A DNA stretch of 64,000 bases from contig NZ_JAJOZB010000001.1 of assembly GCF_023701745.1 (NCBI RefSeq), positions 4,931,001-4,995,000 on the forward strand. The letters run 5' to 3'. This document shows positions 49,855 to 58,853 of this stretch, piece after piece. Position numbers and translations under genes: made by a program. Every line of letters starts with the position of its first letter. The first letter of the stretch is position 1. The stretch comes from Streptomyces sp. RKAG293 (GTDB lineage: Bacteria; Actinomycetota; Actinomycetes; Streptomycetales; Streptomycetaceae). The notes under the pieces were generated by a model that was given only the letters and a program-made list of their open reading frames with translations, ran no database searches and had not been told where the DNA came from.

Positions 49855-52800
49855 GTGCGGTACCTGATCCTCGGCACCACGGAAGCACGTGACCCCGCCG
49901 GCGCCCCCGTCCCCCTAGGCGGCAGCCGGCTCCGCGCCCTGCTCGCCGCCCTCGCCCTCCACGCCGACCGCCCCGTCTCCGCCGACGCCCTCATCGCGGA
50001 GGTCTGGGGCCCGGACGCCGACCGGCCGCACGACGCGAGCGGCGCGCTGCAAGCGCTCGTCTCCCGTCTGCGCCGCGCCCTCGGCAAGGACGTCGTCACC
50101 TCCGGCCCCGGCGGCTACCGCCTCCGCACCGGACCCGGCGACGTGGACCTCAACCTCTTCGAGCGGCTCGCCGCAGAAGGCGCCGCCGCCCTCGACGCGG
50201 GCGACCCGGAGACCGCCGCGAGCACACTGCGCGAGGCACTCGCCCTGTGGCGCGGCCCGGCGTTCGCGGATCTGCCGGACCGGCTGTCGGCGGCGGCCCG
50301 CCCCGAAGCGCTGCGCCTCACGGCGCTGCACCGCAGGATCGACGCGGACCTGGCCTGTGGACGCGCGGCCGAGACGCTGCCCCAGCTGCGGGAGCTGGTC
50401 GCGGACCATCCGCTGGACGAGCCGTTCCACGTACAGCTGATCAGGGCGCTGCGCGCCGCGCACCGCTCCGCGGACGCGCTCGTGGCGTACGAACAGGCCC
50501 GCAGAGCGCTGGCGGACCGGTTGGGCGCGGACCCGGGCCCGGAACTCCGCAAGCTGCACGCCCAACTCCTGGCAACCGACGAAGCACCCGCACCAACCAC
50601 GCCCACCCCCACCACCCCGACCCCCGCACCCCCACCCCCCAAAGCCCCGCAGGGAAACCTGCGCCCCAGACTCACCAGCTTCGTGGGCCGCGAGCTCGAA
50701 CTCCTCGAAATCCGGGCCGACGTGGCGCAGTCGCGCCTGGTGACGCTCACCGGACCCGGCGGTTCCGGTAAGACCCGTCTCTCGGAAGAGGCGGGCACGG
50801 CGCTGACCGGATCCGATTACCCCGACGGCGTCTGGATCGCGGAACTGGCGCCGCTCGACCACCCCGAAGCGGTGCCGCAGGCGGTCCTGAGCGCTCTCGG
50901 CCGCCGGGACACGACGATCTTCGGCGTGGCCCGCGAGGGCATCAAGGGTTCGGTCGGCGGCGCGGGCGCCGACCCCGGCGATCCGACCGTGCGCCTGCTG
51001 GAGCACTGCGCGCATCGCCGGCTGCTGCTCGTGCTGGACAACTGCGAGCATGTGATCGGCGCCGCCGCCGAGTTGGCGGCCGAACTGCTCGCCGCGTGCC
51101 CCGGCGTCACCGTGCTGGCGACGAGCAGGGAGCCGCTGGGAGTGCCGGGCGAGACGGTGCGCCCGGTGGAGCCGCTGTCGCCGACGACCGCGCACCGGCT
51201 GTTCGCCGAGCGCGCCGCGGCCGTGCGCCCGGGGTTCGACCCGGAGCAGGACGTGGCGGCCGTGGACGAGATCTGCCGCCGGCTGGACGGTCTGCCGCTG
51301 GCGATCGAACTGGCCGCGGCTCGCTTGCGCATGCTGTCCCCGCGGCAGATCGCCGACCGCCTGGACAACCGGTTCCGCCTGCTCACCAGCGGCAGCCGTA
51401 CGCTCCTGCCGCGTCAGCAGACGCTGCGTGCGGTCGTCGACTGGAGCTGGGACCTGCTGTCGGAGGAGGAGCACGCGGCGCTGCGCAGTCTGAGCGTCTT
51501 CGCGGGCGGCTGGACGCTGGCCGCCGCCGAGGCGGTGGTCGGCGGGGACGACGTCATCGAGCTGATCGGCCAGCTGGTCGACAAGTCCCTGGTGGTCGCG
51601 GCGCAGCCGGACAAGAACACCGAGGACGACGGCACTGAGACCGGCACTGAGCCGGAGACCGGTACCGGTACCGGCACCGGCACGGCGATCCAGACCGAGG
51701 ACGGCGTCCGCTACCGCTTCCTGGAGACGATCCACGAGTACGCGGCCGAACGCGCCCTGGAGCGCCCGCAGGAGCTGGCCGCGGCCGCCCGCCGCCACAC
51801 CCACTACTTCCGCGGTTTCGTGCGGGCCGCCGACCCGCAACTGCGCACCGCCCGCCAACTGGTCTGGCTGCGCCGGGTGGAGGCCGAGCTGGACAACATC
51901 CGCGCGGCACTGCAACGGGCGATCACGGCACGGGACGAGGCGGACGCGCTGCCCCTGGCCGTGGACATGGGCTGGTTCTGGTGGCTGCGCAACTACCGGG
52001 AGGAGGGCGCCGGCTGGCTGGGCCGGGTCATCGCGATGAGCGAACCGGGCGAGCACGACGGCCCGTCCTACTGGGACCGGATGGACGCCCGGCTGCTGCT
52101 GTTCTTCGTGAGCACGGACCACGCCTCGGAGGAGTTCCTGAACACTCCGCCGGTGCAGGAGACGGCCGCGCTGATCGCCGACGTGTACGGGGAGGCGGTT
52201 GCGGCCTCGGCCCGTTTCCCCGGCCTGCTGTGGCCGATCGCCAGCTACGTCGGCGGCGGCCGGCTGGCGATCCGCGAGTGCACGGACATGGTCGTCGCCA
52301 ACTGCCGTGAGTACGGCGACGACTGGGCGCTCGCGGCCGCGCTGATGTTCCGTACGCACGTCACCATCGACCTGCCCGGCGGACTGGCCCGCGCCACCGA
52401 CGACTGGAGCGAGCTGACGGCCCTCAGCGGCCGCGTCGGCGACCGCTGGATGCTCGCGCAGGTGCACGGCGCGCGTGCCGAGATGGAGGTCATGTGGGGC
52501 GAGTACGCGGCGGCCCGCGCCGACTTCGAGGCGGCGCTCCGGCTCGGCGAGGAGCTCGGCGCCCGCGCCGAGGGGCCGTTCCTCGTCGGGAGGATGGCCG
52601 AGCTGGCCATTCGTTCGGGTGACTACGCCGAGGCCGAGAAGCTCTGCCGCCGGGCCGAGGAGGGGGCGGAACAGTTCGGGGTGATGGACGCGCGGAATTA
52701 CGTCCGCGCCCTGTCCGCGGGGCTGTCGCTGCGCCGCGGCGATGTGCGGCGGGCCCGTGAGCTGAGCGTGCTGGCCCGTGACGAGGCGAGCCAGGGGACT

Positions 52801-53277
52801 CCGCCGCCGGTCTTCGCGGTGGTTCTCGCCGGCCTCTTCGCCCGGATCGCGGCCGCGGAAGGCGATCCGCGGGACGCGCTGGCCCAGGCGAGTGGCGCGG
52901 TGCGGCTGGGCATCGACACGGGCTGTACGGAGCCGATGATCGCGGGCCTGCTGGAGTACGGGGTCGAGCTCCTCGTCGAGCTGGGCGAGCCGGCCGCCGC
53001 CGCACGGCTGCAGGGAGCGTCGTCGGCGCTGCGCGGGCCGCTGCTGCCGCGTACGGTGCCCGAGACGGTGAGCTTCCGCGAGGCGGAGGCGGGCGCGCGT
53101 GCCGCGCTGGGAGACGCCGGATACGAGGCCGCGTACAGGGACGGCGAGGGACTGGACCTGGAGGCCACGGCCGCCACCCTCGCGGCAGCGGCAGCGGCAG
53201 CGGCAGCGGCAGCGGCAGCGGCAGCGGCAGCGGCAGCCGCCGCCCCTGCCCCCGCCTCCACCTCTGCCGGGGAATAG
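49855..53277 (+). CDS. AfsR/SARP-like giant transcriptional regulator
   Basis: About 1140 residues. A winged-HTH (VRYLILGTTEARDPAG...LIAEVWG) and a BTAD domain (ELVADHPLDEPFHVQLIRAL, AYEQARRALADRLGADPGPEL) come first. A Pro/Thr linker leads to an NB-ARC/STAND ATPase (P-loop LTGPGGSGKTRLSEEAG near residue 300; LLLVLDNCEHV Walker B; ATSREPL; GLPLAIELAAARLR). TPR-like repeats then run to the end. Such proteins activate secondary-metabolite or stress genes in an ATP-dependent way. No biosynthetic cluster is visible nearby. A TGTGTG-type Thr/Gly tract (51660-51685) and a terminal run of about 24 Ala are notable. Confidence 0.9.
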   Translation: MRYLILGTTEARDPAGAPVPLGGSRLRALLAALALHADRPVSADALIAEVWGPDADRPHDASGALQALVSRLRRALGKDVVTSGPGGYRLRTGPGDVDLNLFERLAAEGAAALDAGDPETAASTLREALALWRGPAFADLPDRLSAAARPEALRLTALHRRIDADLACGRAAETLPQLRELVADHPLDEPFHVQLIRALRAAHRSADALVAYEQARRALADRLGADPGPELRKLHAQLLATDEAPAPTTPTPTTPTPAPPPPKAPQGNLRPRLTSFVGRELELLEIRADVAQSRLVTLTGPGGSGKTRLSEEAGTALTGSDYPDGVWIAELAPLDHPEAVPQAVLSALGRRDTTIFGVAREGIKGSVGGAGADPGDPTVRLLEHCAHRRLLLVLDNCEHVIGAAAELAAELLAACPGVTVLATSREPLGVPGETVRPVEPLSPTTAHRLFAERAAAVRPGFDPEQDVAAVDEICRRLDGLPLAIELAAARLRMLSPRQIADRLDNRFRLLTSGSRTLLPRQQTLRAVVDWSWDLLSEEEHAALRSLSVFAGGWTLAAAEAVVGGDDVIELIGQLVDKSLVVAAQPDKNTEDDGTETGTEPETGTGTGTGTAIQTEDGVRYRFLETIHEYAAERALERPQELAAAARRHTHYFRGFVRAADPQLRTARQLVWLRRVEAELDNIRAALQRAITARDEADALPLAVDMGWFWWLRNYREEGAGWLGRVIAMSEPGEHDGPSYWDRMDARLLLFFVSTDHASEEFLNTPPVQETAALIADVYGEAVAASARFPGLLWPIASYVGGGRLAIRECTDMVVANCREYGDDWALAAALMFRTHVTIDLPGGLARATDDWSELTALSGRVGDRWMLAQVHGARAEMEVMWGEYAAARADFEAALRLGEELGARAEGPFLVGRMAELAIRSGDYAEAEKLCRRAEEGAEQFGVMDARNYVRALSAGLSLRRGDVRRARELSVLARDEASQGTPPPVFAVVLAGLFARIAAAEGDPRDALAQASGAVRLGIDTGCTEPMIAGLLEYGVELLVELGEPAAAARLQGASSALRGPLLPRTVPETVSFREAEAGARAALGDAGYEAAYRDGEGLDLEATAATLAAAAAAAAAAAAAAAAAAAAAPAPASTSAGE
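53183..53236 (+). repeat. Nine perfect copies of CGGCAG
   Basis: A hexanucleotide microsatellite encodes the poly-Ala tail of the AfsR-like protein. Gain or loss of units keeps the frame. Confidence 0.95.
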
Positions 53278-53294
53278 CTCCGCGCCGGTCACCG

Positions 53295-53320
53295 TTGCTG
53301 AATATTGATCATTCAAGCAA
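53295..53320. promoter_or_regulatory. AT-rich inverted repeat before the FrnE-like gene
   Basis: TTGCTGAAT (53295-53303) and ATTCAAGCAA (53311-53320) form an imperfect dyad around ATTGATC. It lies just upstream of GTG 53334 and resembles MarR/HxlR-type operators. It is exceptionally AT-rich for this genome. Confidence 0.4.
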
Positions 53321-53333
53321 TTTGGGAGTGTCC

Positions 53334-54044
53334 GTGAAGGTCGAGATCTACAGCGACATCGCCTGCCCGTGGTGCCACGTCGGCAAGGCCCGCTTCGAGC
53401 GCGCCCTCGCCGCCTTCCCGGGGGCCGCGTCCGTCGAAGTGGTCTACCGGCCGTTCCAGCTCGACCCGGCCGCCCCCGAGAAGCCGCAGCCGCACCGCGA
53501 GGTGCTGGCCGCCAAGTACGGGCCGCAGGCCCTCGCCATGGACGAGAAGATCACCCAGCTCGGCGCGGCCGAAGGCCTGACCTTCGACTTCGACACCGTC
53601 GTCGAGAACAACTCGCTGCTCGCCCACCGCCTGCTGCGCTTCGTGCTCGACACCTACGGTCACGCCGCGCAGACGCGCCTCAAGGGCCGGCTCCTCGACG
53701 CCCACTTCGGTGAGGGCCTGGACATCGGCGACCGCGAGCGCCTCGCCGACGCCGCCGTGGCCGTCGGCCTGGACCGTGCGCCGGTCGCCGAGTTCCTCGC
53801 CGGTGACGACCTCGTCGACGAGGTGACCGGGGAGATCGACGAGGCCCGGCAGCTCGGCATCACGGCCGTCCCGACCTTCGTCTTCGAGGGCAAGTGGATG
53901 GTCCAGGGCGGCCAGGAGACGTCCACGTTCCTCCGTGCCCTGGAACAGGTCGCCAAGGACACCGGAACGGTCGTGACGGACCAGGACGGCGGCGCGTGCG
54001 CCGACGGAGCCTGCGAGGTCCCGGCGAAGGACCACGAGCACTAG
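53334..54044 (+). CDS. DsbA-family oxidoreductase, FrnE-like
   Basis: The 236-residue product has a thioredoxin fold starting VKVEIYSDIACPWCHVGKARFE, with the CPWC active site. It has the helical insertion typical of FrnE/2-hydroxychromene isomerase-like DsbA proteins, then GITAVPTFVFEGKWMVQGGQ with the cis-Pro. It is predicted to be cytoplasmic as no signal peptide exists. Two extra Cys near the C-terminus (GACADGACEV) may be redox active. GTG 53334 with GGGAG 5 bases upstream is chosen over GTG 53328. An operator-like dyad precedes it. Confidence 0.9.
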   Translation: MKVEIYSDIACPWCHVGKARFERALAAFPGAASVEVVYRPFQLDPAAPEKPQPHREVLAAKYGPQALAMDEKITQLGAAEGLTFDFDTVVENNSLLAHRLLRFVLDTYGHAAQTRLKGRLLDAHFGEGLDIGDRERLADAAVAVGLDRAPVAEFLAGDDLVDEVTGEIDEARQLGITAVPTFVFEGKWMVQGGQETSTFLRALEQVAKDTGTVVTDQDGGACADGACEVPAKDHEH

Positions 54045-54085
54045 AGCGACCACCAGGGCTGACCCCGGCCGATCAGGAACAGCCC

Positions 54086-55915
54086 CTACTGGCAGCTGAT
54101 GCTGGACTGCGCCCAGTCCGCCACGTTCACGAACTGGTAGCGCTCGGCGGACTCGACGACCAGCCGGATCGTCTTCTGCCCGGCGATCCCGACACTCACC
54201 GGCACCGCCGCGTCGCCCCCGCGCACCACCGGCGAGCGCCACAGCCGCCCGTTGTCGCCGTAGACGGAGAAGCGGACCGCGCCCAGCCCCATCGTCATGT
54301 CGTCGACACCGGCCAGTGCGTCGTACGTCGTGCAGCTGCGGTTGAGGTCGATGAGCACGGACGACGGGGAGCGCACGGTGATGCCGTGCTCGTACTCCTC
54401 GCCGCCGATGTTCAGGCCCCAGCGGTCCCAGACCCAGCTGCTGCGCCCGAGCCGCACCGTCGGCTTCGTGTCGTCACCGACCCCGCTCCACCCCAGCTGG
54501 TTGATCTGGAAGACGGTGGGAGCGGGGGGCGGGGCGGGACTGGGGGTGGGCGTGGGTGTGGGTGTCGGCTCCGGGGCGGGGGTCGGCGTGGGGGCGGGCG
54601 TCGGCGACGGCTTCGGCTTCGGCTTCGGCTGAGCGACGGGAACGGCGGGCTTGGGCGTCGGCTTCGGCGCCGGCGGCTTCGGTGCCGCCTTCGGCGGTTC
54701 AGGACTCGGCCTCGGCTTCGGGGGCGGTGTCTGCGGTGGTGTGGTGACGGGCGCCACCACCGCCGGCTTGGCCTGCGGCTTCGGCGCGGGCGCGCCGTCC
54801 CCGATGTTCATCGCGGCGAACGCGATACCGGCGGCGGCGACCACCACGGCCGCCACGATCCCGGCCTTCACGGGCGCGCCGAGACCCTCGGCCGCGGCGC
54901 CTCCGCCGGCGGCGCCGGCTCCCGCACCGCCACCCGACGCGGCGCCCGAGGCGGCGGCTGCCGCACCTCCGGCGGCACTCGCCACTCCGACCCCTGCCAC
55001 GATGCCGGCCACCTTCGCCGCGTACGCGGCGGCGAACCAGCCGATGACCGCGACCGGCAGCAGGCCCTTGAGCGCGGAGTTGACGTCGGCCAGCTCCAGC
55101 GCCGCCGCCCGGCACCGCTCGCACTCCTTGAGGTGCTTGCTCAACTCCCGGTCCGCACGCATCCGCAGACCGCCGCGCGCATGCGCGCCGAGCCGGTCGG
55201 CGTAGCGCGCGCAACTGCTACCGGTGGTCAGCGTCGAGCTGACGTGCGCCTGCAGATAGGCCTGCCGCAGGCCCTCGCGGGCCCGGTGCGCCAGTACCGC
55301 CGTGGCGTTGGCGGTCAGACCGAGCAGCGGTGCGATCTCGCTCGGCGACTCCTCCTCGACGGCGGTGTGCCACAGCACCGTCTGCCACCGCTCGGGCAGC
55401 GTACGGAACGCCCGGATGGCCAGCGACTGCTCGGCGTCGTGCATCGCGCGGACGTCCGCGCCCAGGTCCAGCGTGTCCTCGTTCGTGGACGAGCCCGCCG
55501 CCGTCACCGCGAACACCGCGAAGTCCTCGACGAGTTGCTCGCGCCGGGCGGTGTTGCCCCAGGACGCGGCGACGCGCCGGACCGTCGTCAACAGGTAGGC
55601 GCGCACCGCCGAGTCCGGCCCGCTGCCGCCGCGCACCGCCTGGAGCGTGCGCGCGAAGACCTCGCCGGTCAGGTCCTCCGCGGTGTGCGCGTCCCGGCAG
55701 CAGCTGCGGGCATAACGGCGTACCGAGTCGGCGTGGCGCCGGTACAGCTCCTCGTACGAGCTGTCGTCACCACCGCGTACCCGGGCGACCAGATCGGCGT
55801 CCGACAGCGGTACGTGGGACTCCGGTTCACGCTGCTCGGGAACCCGGCGCGATGGCAGTCCGCCGCCCGCTTCCGCACTTGCAGCAGCGTTCGACTCGCC
55901 GTTTGCCTCGTCCAC
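54086..55915 (-). CDS. ECF sigma factor fused to zinc anti-sigma motif, membrane helices and NPCBM domain
   Basis: A 609-residue fusion. Sigma region 2 is at about 43-95 (YEELYRRHADSVRRYARSCC, AEDLTGEVF) and region 4 at about 165-225 (LPERWQTVLWHTAVEEESPSEIAPLLGL). A zinc anti-sigma-like HLKECERC is at 261-268. Two hydrophobic segments lie near 285-318 and 350-371, then a Pro/Lys/Thr stalk (375-465) and a C-terminal NPCBM carbohydrate-binding domain (466-609: GDDTKPTVRLG, WDRWGLNIGGEEYEHGI). Sigma parts would be cytoplasmic and the lectin-like part external if only one segment spans; two spans would put it inside. Resembles the ECF53-type. Regulation by proteolysis is inferred. Confidence 0.9.
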   Translation of the reverse strand: MDEANGESNAAASAEAGGGLPSRRVPEQREPESHVPLSDADLVARVRGGDDSSYEELYRRHADSVRRYARSCCRDAHTAEDLTGEVFARTLQAVRGGSGPDSAVRAYLLTTVRRVAASWGNTARREQLVEDFAVFAVTAAGSSTNEDTLDLGADVRAMHDAEQSLAIRAFRTLPERWQTVLWHTAVEEESPSEIAPLLGLTANATAVLAHRAREGLRQAYLQAHVSSTLTTGSSCARYADRLGAHARGGLRMRADRELSKHLKECERCRAAALELADVNSALKGLLPVAVIGWFAAAYAAKVAGIVAGVGVASAAGGAAAAASGAASGGGAGAGAAGGGAAAEGLGAPVKAGIVAAVVVAAAGIAFAAMNIGDGAPAPKPQAKPAVVAPVTTPPQTPPPKPRPSPEPPKAAPKPPAPKPTPKPAVPVAQPKPKPKPSPTPAPTPTPAPEPTPTPTPTPSPAPPPAPTVFQINQLGWSGVGDDTKPTVRLGRSSWVWDRWGLNIGGEEYEHGITVRSPSSVLIDLNRSCTTYDALAGVDDMTMGLGAVRFSVYGDNGRLWRSPVVRGGDAAVPVSVGIAGQKTIRLVVESAERYQFVNVADWAQSSISCQ

Positions 55916-56027
55916 CGCGCCAGGGTGTCACACCTGGTGCATCCCGAGATATGCCGCGACAGGGAACCACTCGTCCGGGGAGCTTTCGCTCACCGGTCCT
56001 TCACCATTGATCGCCTTTTCGCCCGGT

Positions 56028-56996
56028 CTACTCGACCGGGGCAGTGCTCCAACTGAGCGCGGACGGCGCCGAAGAGCCCTCCGCGGCCCCGTGCGCCGTG
56101 GCCGGGCGCGAGCGCAGACCGTCCAGCAGGATCTCCAGCAGCCGTGCCGACGCCGCCGCCTGCTGTGCCGGATCGGGCAGCGAGGGCGCCGCGGTGGCTA
56201 TCACCAGCAGCACGTCGGCCACCGAGACATCACCGCGCAGTTCGCCCGCCGCCCGCGCCCGGTCGACGAGCTGGCCGACGACCTCCAGCAGCGCGGGAAT
56301 CCCGGCGTCGTCGCCTTCCCCGGCACCGTCGGGAACGCCGGCGTCGAGCACCGGAGCCGCACCGGCCGGCTGATCGGCCGAGGCATCGGCCGACGCATCG
56401 GCCGCCGACGCAGGACCCGCGGGTCCTGTCGACGGTTCGCCCGGTTCCGCCGCCACGCTCAGCGGCGCCCGCTGCTGTGGAACCCGCGCCGCCTCCTCCG
56501 AGAGCCCGGAATGCGCGGGCAGCCCGGACAGCGCGGAGACCGCCGACTCGACGGCGAACCCGGATCCACCGGAGCCGCCCGATGCCGCCGGCGCCCCGGT
56601 CCTGACCCGCAGCACCTGCGGCGGCAGCAGCCGCCCGGCACCCGAGGCCACCGAGGTCCGCAGGAAGCGCGCCAGCGCCGACCACGCCTCGTTCTCCTGC
56701 CCGAGAGCGGTCCTCGCCTGCTCGGTCAGCCGGGAGGTCTCCTCCTCGGCGATCCGCCGCACCAGTACGTCCTTGCTCGGGAACCGCCGGTACACGGTGC
56801 CGACGCCGACGCGCGCACGGCGTGCCACGTCCTCCATCGGCGCCCCGTAGCCCAGCTCCCCGAACACCTCACGCGCGGCCCTCAGCACATGTTCCAGATT
56901 GCGCTGGGCGTCCACCCGCAGCGGGGTCGCGCGGCTGCTGCCGCCGTTACCCTCCGCGCCTGCCGCTACCGTCCATTGAGAGTCCTGAATGTGCAT
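56028..56996 (-). CDS. TetR-family regulator with long Ala/Gly/Ser insert
   Basis: The 322-residue product has an N-terminal HTH at about 30-80 (VLRAAREVFGELGYGAPMEDVARRARVGVGTVYRRFPSKDVLV). The ligand domain is interrupted by about 100 residues of Gly/Ser/Ala/Pro-rich sequence (around 130-235, including SADASADASADQP), so it is far longer than the usual ~200. The C-terminal helices resume at LLEVVGQLVDRARAAGELR. ATG 56996; GGGGGA lies about 9 bases upstream. It is divergent from ndh with 294 bases between, so autoregulation or ndh control is possible. Confidence 0.88.
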   Translation of the reverse strand: MHIQDSQWTVAAGAEGNGGSSRATPLRVDAQRNLEHVLRAAREVFGELGYGAPMEDVARRARVGVGTVYRRFPSKDVLVRRIAEEETSRLTEQARTALGQENEAWSALARFLRTSVASGAGRLLPPQVLRVRTGAPAASGGSGGSGFAVESAVSALSGLPAHSGLSEEAARVPQQRAPLSVAAEPGEPSTGPAGPASAADASADASADQPAGAAPVLDAGVPDGAGEGDDAGIPALLEVVGQLVDRARAAGELRGDVSVADVLLVIATAAPSLPDPAQQAAASARLLEILLDGLRSRPATAHGAAEGSSAPSALSWSTAPVE

Positions 56997-57252
56997 ATGT
57001 GTATCCCCCGGTTATGACGTCTCCCCCCGGAGACTCCCCACCCGTAATGATCATCGGCGCACGACGAACGTACCCCGATGGAGTACGAACATAGTTGAGC
57101 CGAGGTCAGGAAAGAAGGGGGTCCGTTCCGCCCGGCGCGTCCCCGATCGGAGTAGCGGGCCCGGCTGTTCTTCTTTCACCGGCTTTGCCCGGTCAACGAC
57201 ACATCCCTGACCTGCCGGATCCGCGTATCCGGTGAATCACTGCGGTACGCCC

Positions 57253-57261
57253 TGTGGACAA
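57253..57261 (-). promoter_or_regulatory. DnaA box (TTGTCCACA) upstream of ndh
   Basis: A perfect match on the minus strand to the preferred Streptomyces DnaA box. It lies 29 bases before the ndh start codon. Confidence 0.5.
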
Positions 57262-57290
57262 ACGTCCTTCATCCATTGCGTCATGGAGCA

Positions 57291-58661
57291 ATGACGGAGT
57301 CGGCAGCCCAGTCAAGAGCCAGGACCAGCCCGCGCATTCTCGTGATCGGCGGGGGATACGTCGGCATGTACACCGCCCTGCGCCTGCAGCGGAAGCTGAA
57401 GCGCGGGGAAGCGGAAGTGATCGTCGTCGACCCGCAGCCCTATATGACCTATCAGCCGTTCCTCCCCGAAGCGGCCGCCGGGTCGATCTCCCCCCGGCAT
57501 GTCGTCGTGCCGCTGCGCCGGGTGCTCAGCAAGTGCCGGCTGGTGGTGGGCGAGGCGACGCACATCGACCACTCCAAGCGGGTCGCGACCGTGGCGACCC
57601 TGGCCACCGAGGAGGAGGGCACCTCCGGGATCGAGATCCCGTACGACCACCTCGTCCTCGCCCCCGGTTCCGTCTCCCGCACGCTGCCCATCCCGGGCCT
57701 CGCCGAGTTCGCCATCGGCTTCAAGACCGTCGAGGAAGCGATCGGCCTGCGCAACCACGTCCTGGAGCAGCTCGACATCGCCTCCTCGACCCGTGATGTC
57801 GACGTACGGGACGCCGCGCTCACGTTCGTCTTCGTCGGCGGCGGCTACGCGGGCGTCGAGGCGCTCGCCGAGCTGGAGGACATGGCCCGCTACGCCACGC
57901 GGTACTACCACAACCTGCGCCCCGAGGACATGAAGTGGGTGCTCGTCGAGGCGACCGAGAAGATCCTCCCCGAGGTCGGTGAGGAGATGGGCAGGTACGC
58001 CATCCGGGAGCTGCGCGCCCGCAACATCGACCTGCGGCTCGGCACCCGGCTGGACTCGTGCGAGAACCGGGTCGCGGTCCTCTCCGACGGCACCCGGCTG
58101 CCCACCCGCACCGTCGTCTGGACCGCGGGCGTCAAGCCGCACCCGATCCTCGCCGCCACCGACCTGCCGCTCAACGAGCGCGGCCGGCTCAAGGGCACCG
58201 CCACCCTCATGATCGACGGTGTCGAGGGCGCCTGGGCGGCCGGCGACGCCGCGGCCGTTCCGGACCTGACGGCGGAGGAGCCCGGCAAGGAGTGCGCCCC
58301 CAACGCGCAGCACGCCGTCCGCCAGACCAAGGTGCTCGCCGAGAACATCCTCGCGTCGCTGCGCGGACAGCCGATGAAGGAGTACCGGCACAAGTACGTC
58401 GGCTCCGTGGCCTCCCTCGGGCTGCACAAGGGCGTCGCCCACGTCTACGGACGCAAGCTCAAGGGCTATCCCGCGTGGTTCATGCACCGCGCCTACCACC
58501 TCAGCCGGGTGCCCACTTTCAACCGCAAGGCGCGAGTGCTCGCCGAGTGGACACTGTCCGGTCTTTTCAAGAGGGAAATCGTTTCGCTGGGCTCGCTGGA
58601 ACACCCGCGCGCCGAGTTCGAACTGGCCGCTGGAGGGCTCCCCAAGCCGGACGCGCCCTGA
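57291..58661 (+). CDS. ndh: Type II NADH dehydrogenase
   Basis: The 456-residue non-proton-pumping NADH:quinone oxidoreductase has the FAD-binding motif RILVIGGGYVGMYTALRL (residues ~16-30), DPQPYMTYQPFLPEAAAG, the NAD-binding FVFVGGGYAGVEALAELEDM (~180-195), and the second FAD contact WAAGDAAAVPD followed by CAPNAQHAVRQ, the quinone-site region. The C-terminal amphipathic part (HKGVAHVYGRKLKGYPAWFMHRAYHL) attaches to the membrane. ATG 57291 has GGAG very close (2-3 bases). ATTGC/GCAAT flank the start as a dyad (57274-57292). Confidence 0.93.
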   Translation: MTESAAQSRARTSPRILVIGGGYVGMYTALRLQRKLKRGEAEVIVVDPQPYMTYQPFLPEAAAGSISPRHVVVPLRRVLSKCRLVVGEATHIDHSKRVATVATLATEEEGTSGIEIPYDHLVLAPGSVSRTLPIPGLAEFAIGFKTVEEAIGLRNHVLEQLDIASSTRDVDVRDAALTFVFVGGGYAGVEALAELEDMARYATRYYHNLRPEDMKWVLVEATEKILPEVGEEMGRYAIRELRARNIDLRLGTRLDSCENRVAVLSDGTRLPTRTVVWTAGVKPHPILAATDLPLNERGRLKGTATLMIDGVEGAWAAGDAAAVPDLTAEEPGKECAPNAQHAVRQTKVLAENILASLRGQPMKEYRHKYVGSVASLGLHKGVAHVYGRKLKGYPAWFMHRAYHLSRVPTFNRKARVLAEWTLSGLFKREIVSLGSLEHPRAEFELAAGGLPKPDAP

Positions 58662-58853
58662 GCCTCGCGATTCCCCCCGGGCCGCGGGTCGGCCACACTG
58701 GGCGTGTGACCATGTGTGCGCCAGCACCTGCAAAGCGTGACAAATACGAGGAATCGGACGTTTGCTGAATTCTCCCGGGGAGCGACCCCCCGTACCCCCG
58801 CGCAGAGCCAGGCGGTCCGGGCTGCCCCGAACAACACCGCGAGGTGGGGCTCG

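Noticed and set aside
57232..57240. Rex operator upstream of ndh (GTGAATCAC)
   Set aside because: The dyad has a 1-base centre; the Rex site is TGTGA-N6-TCACA, so spacing is wrong.
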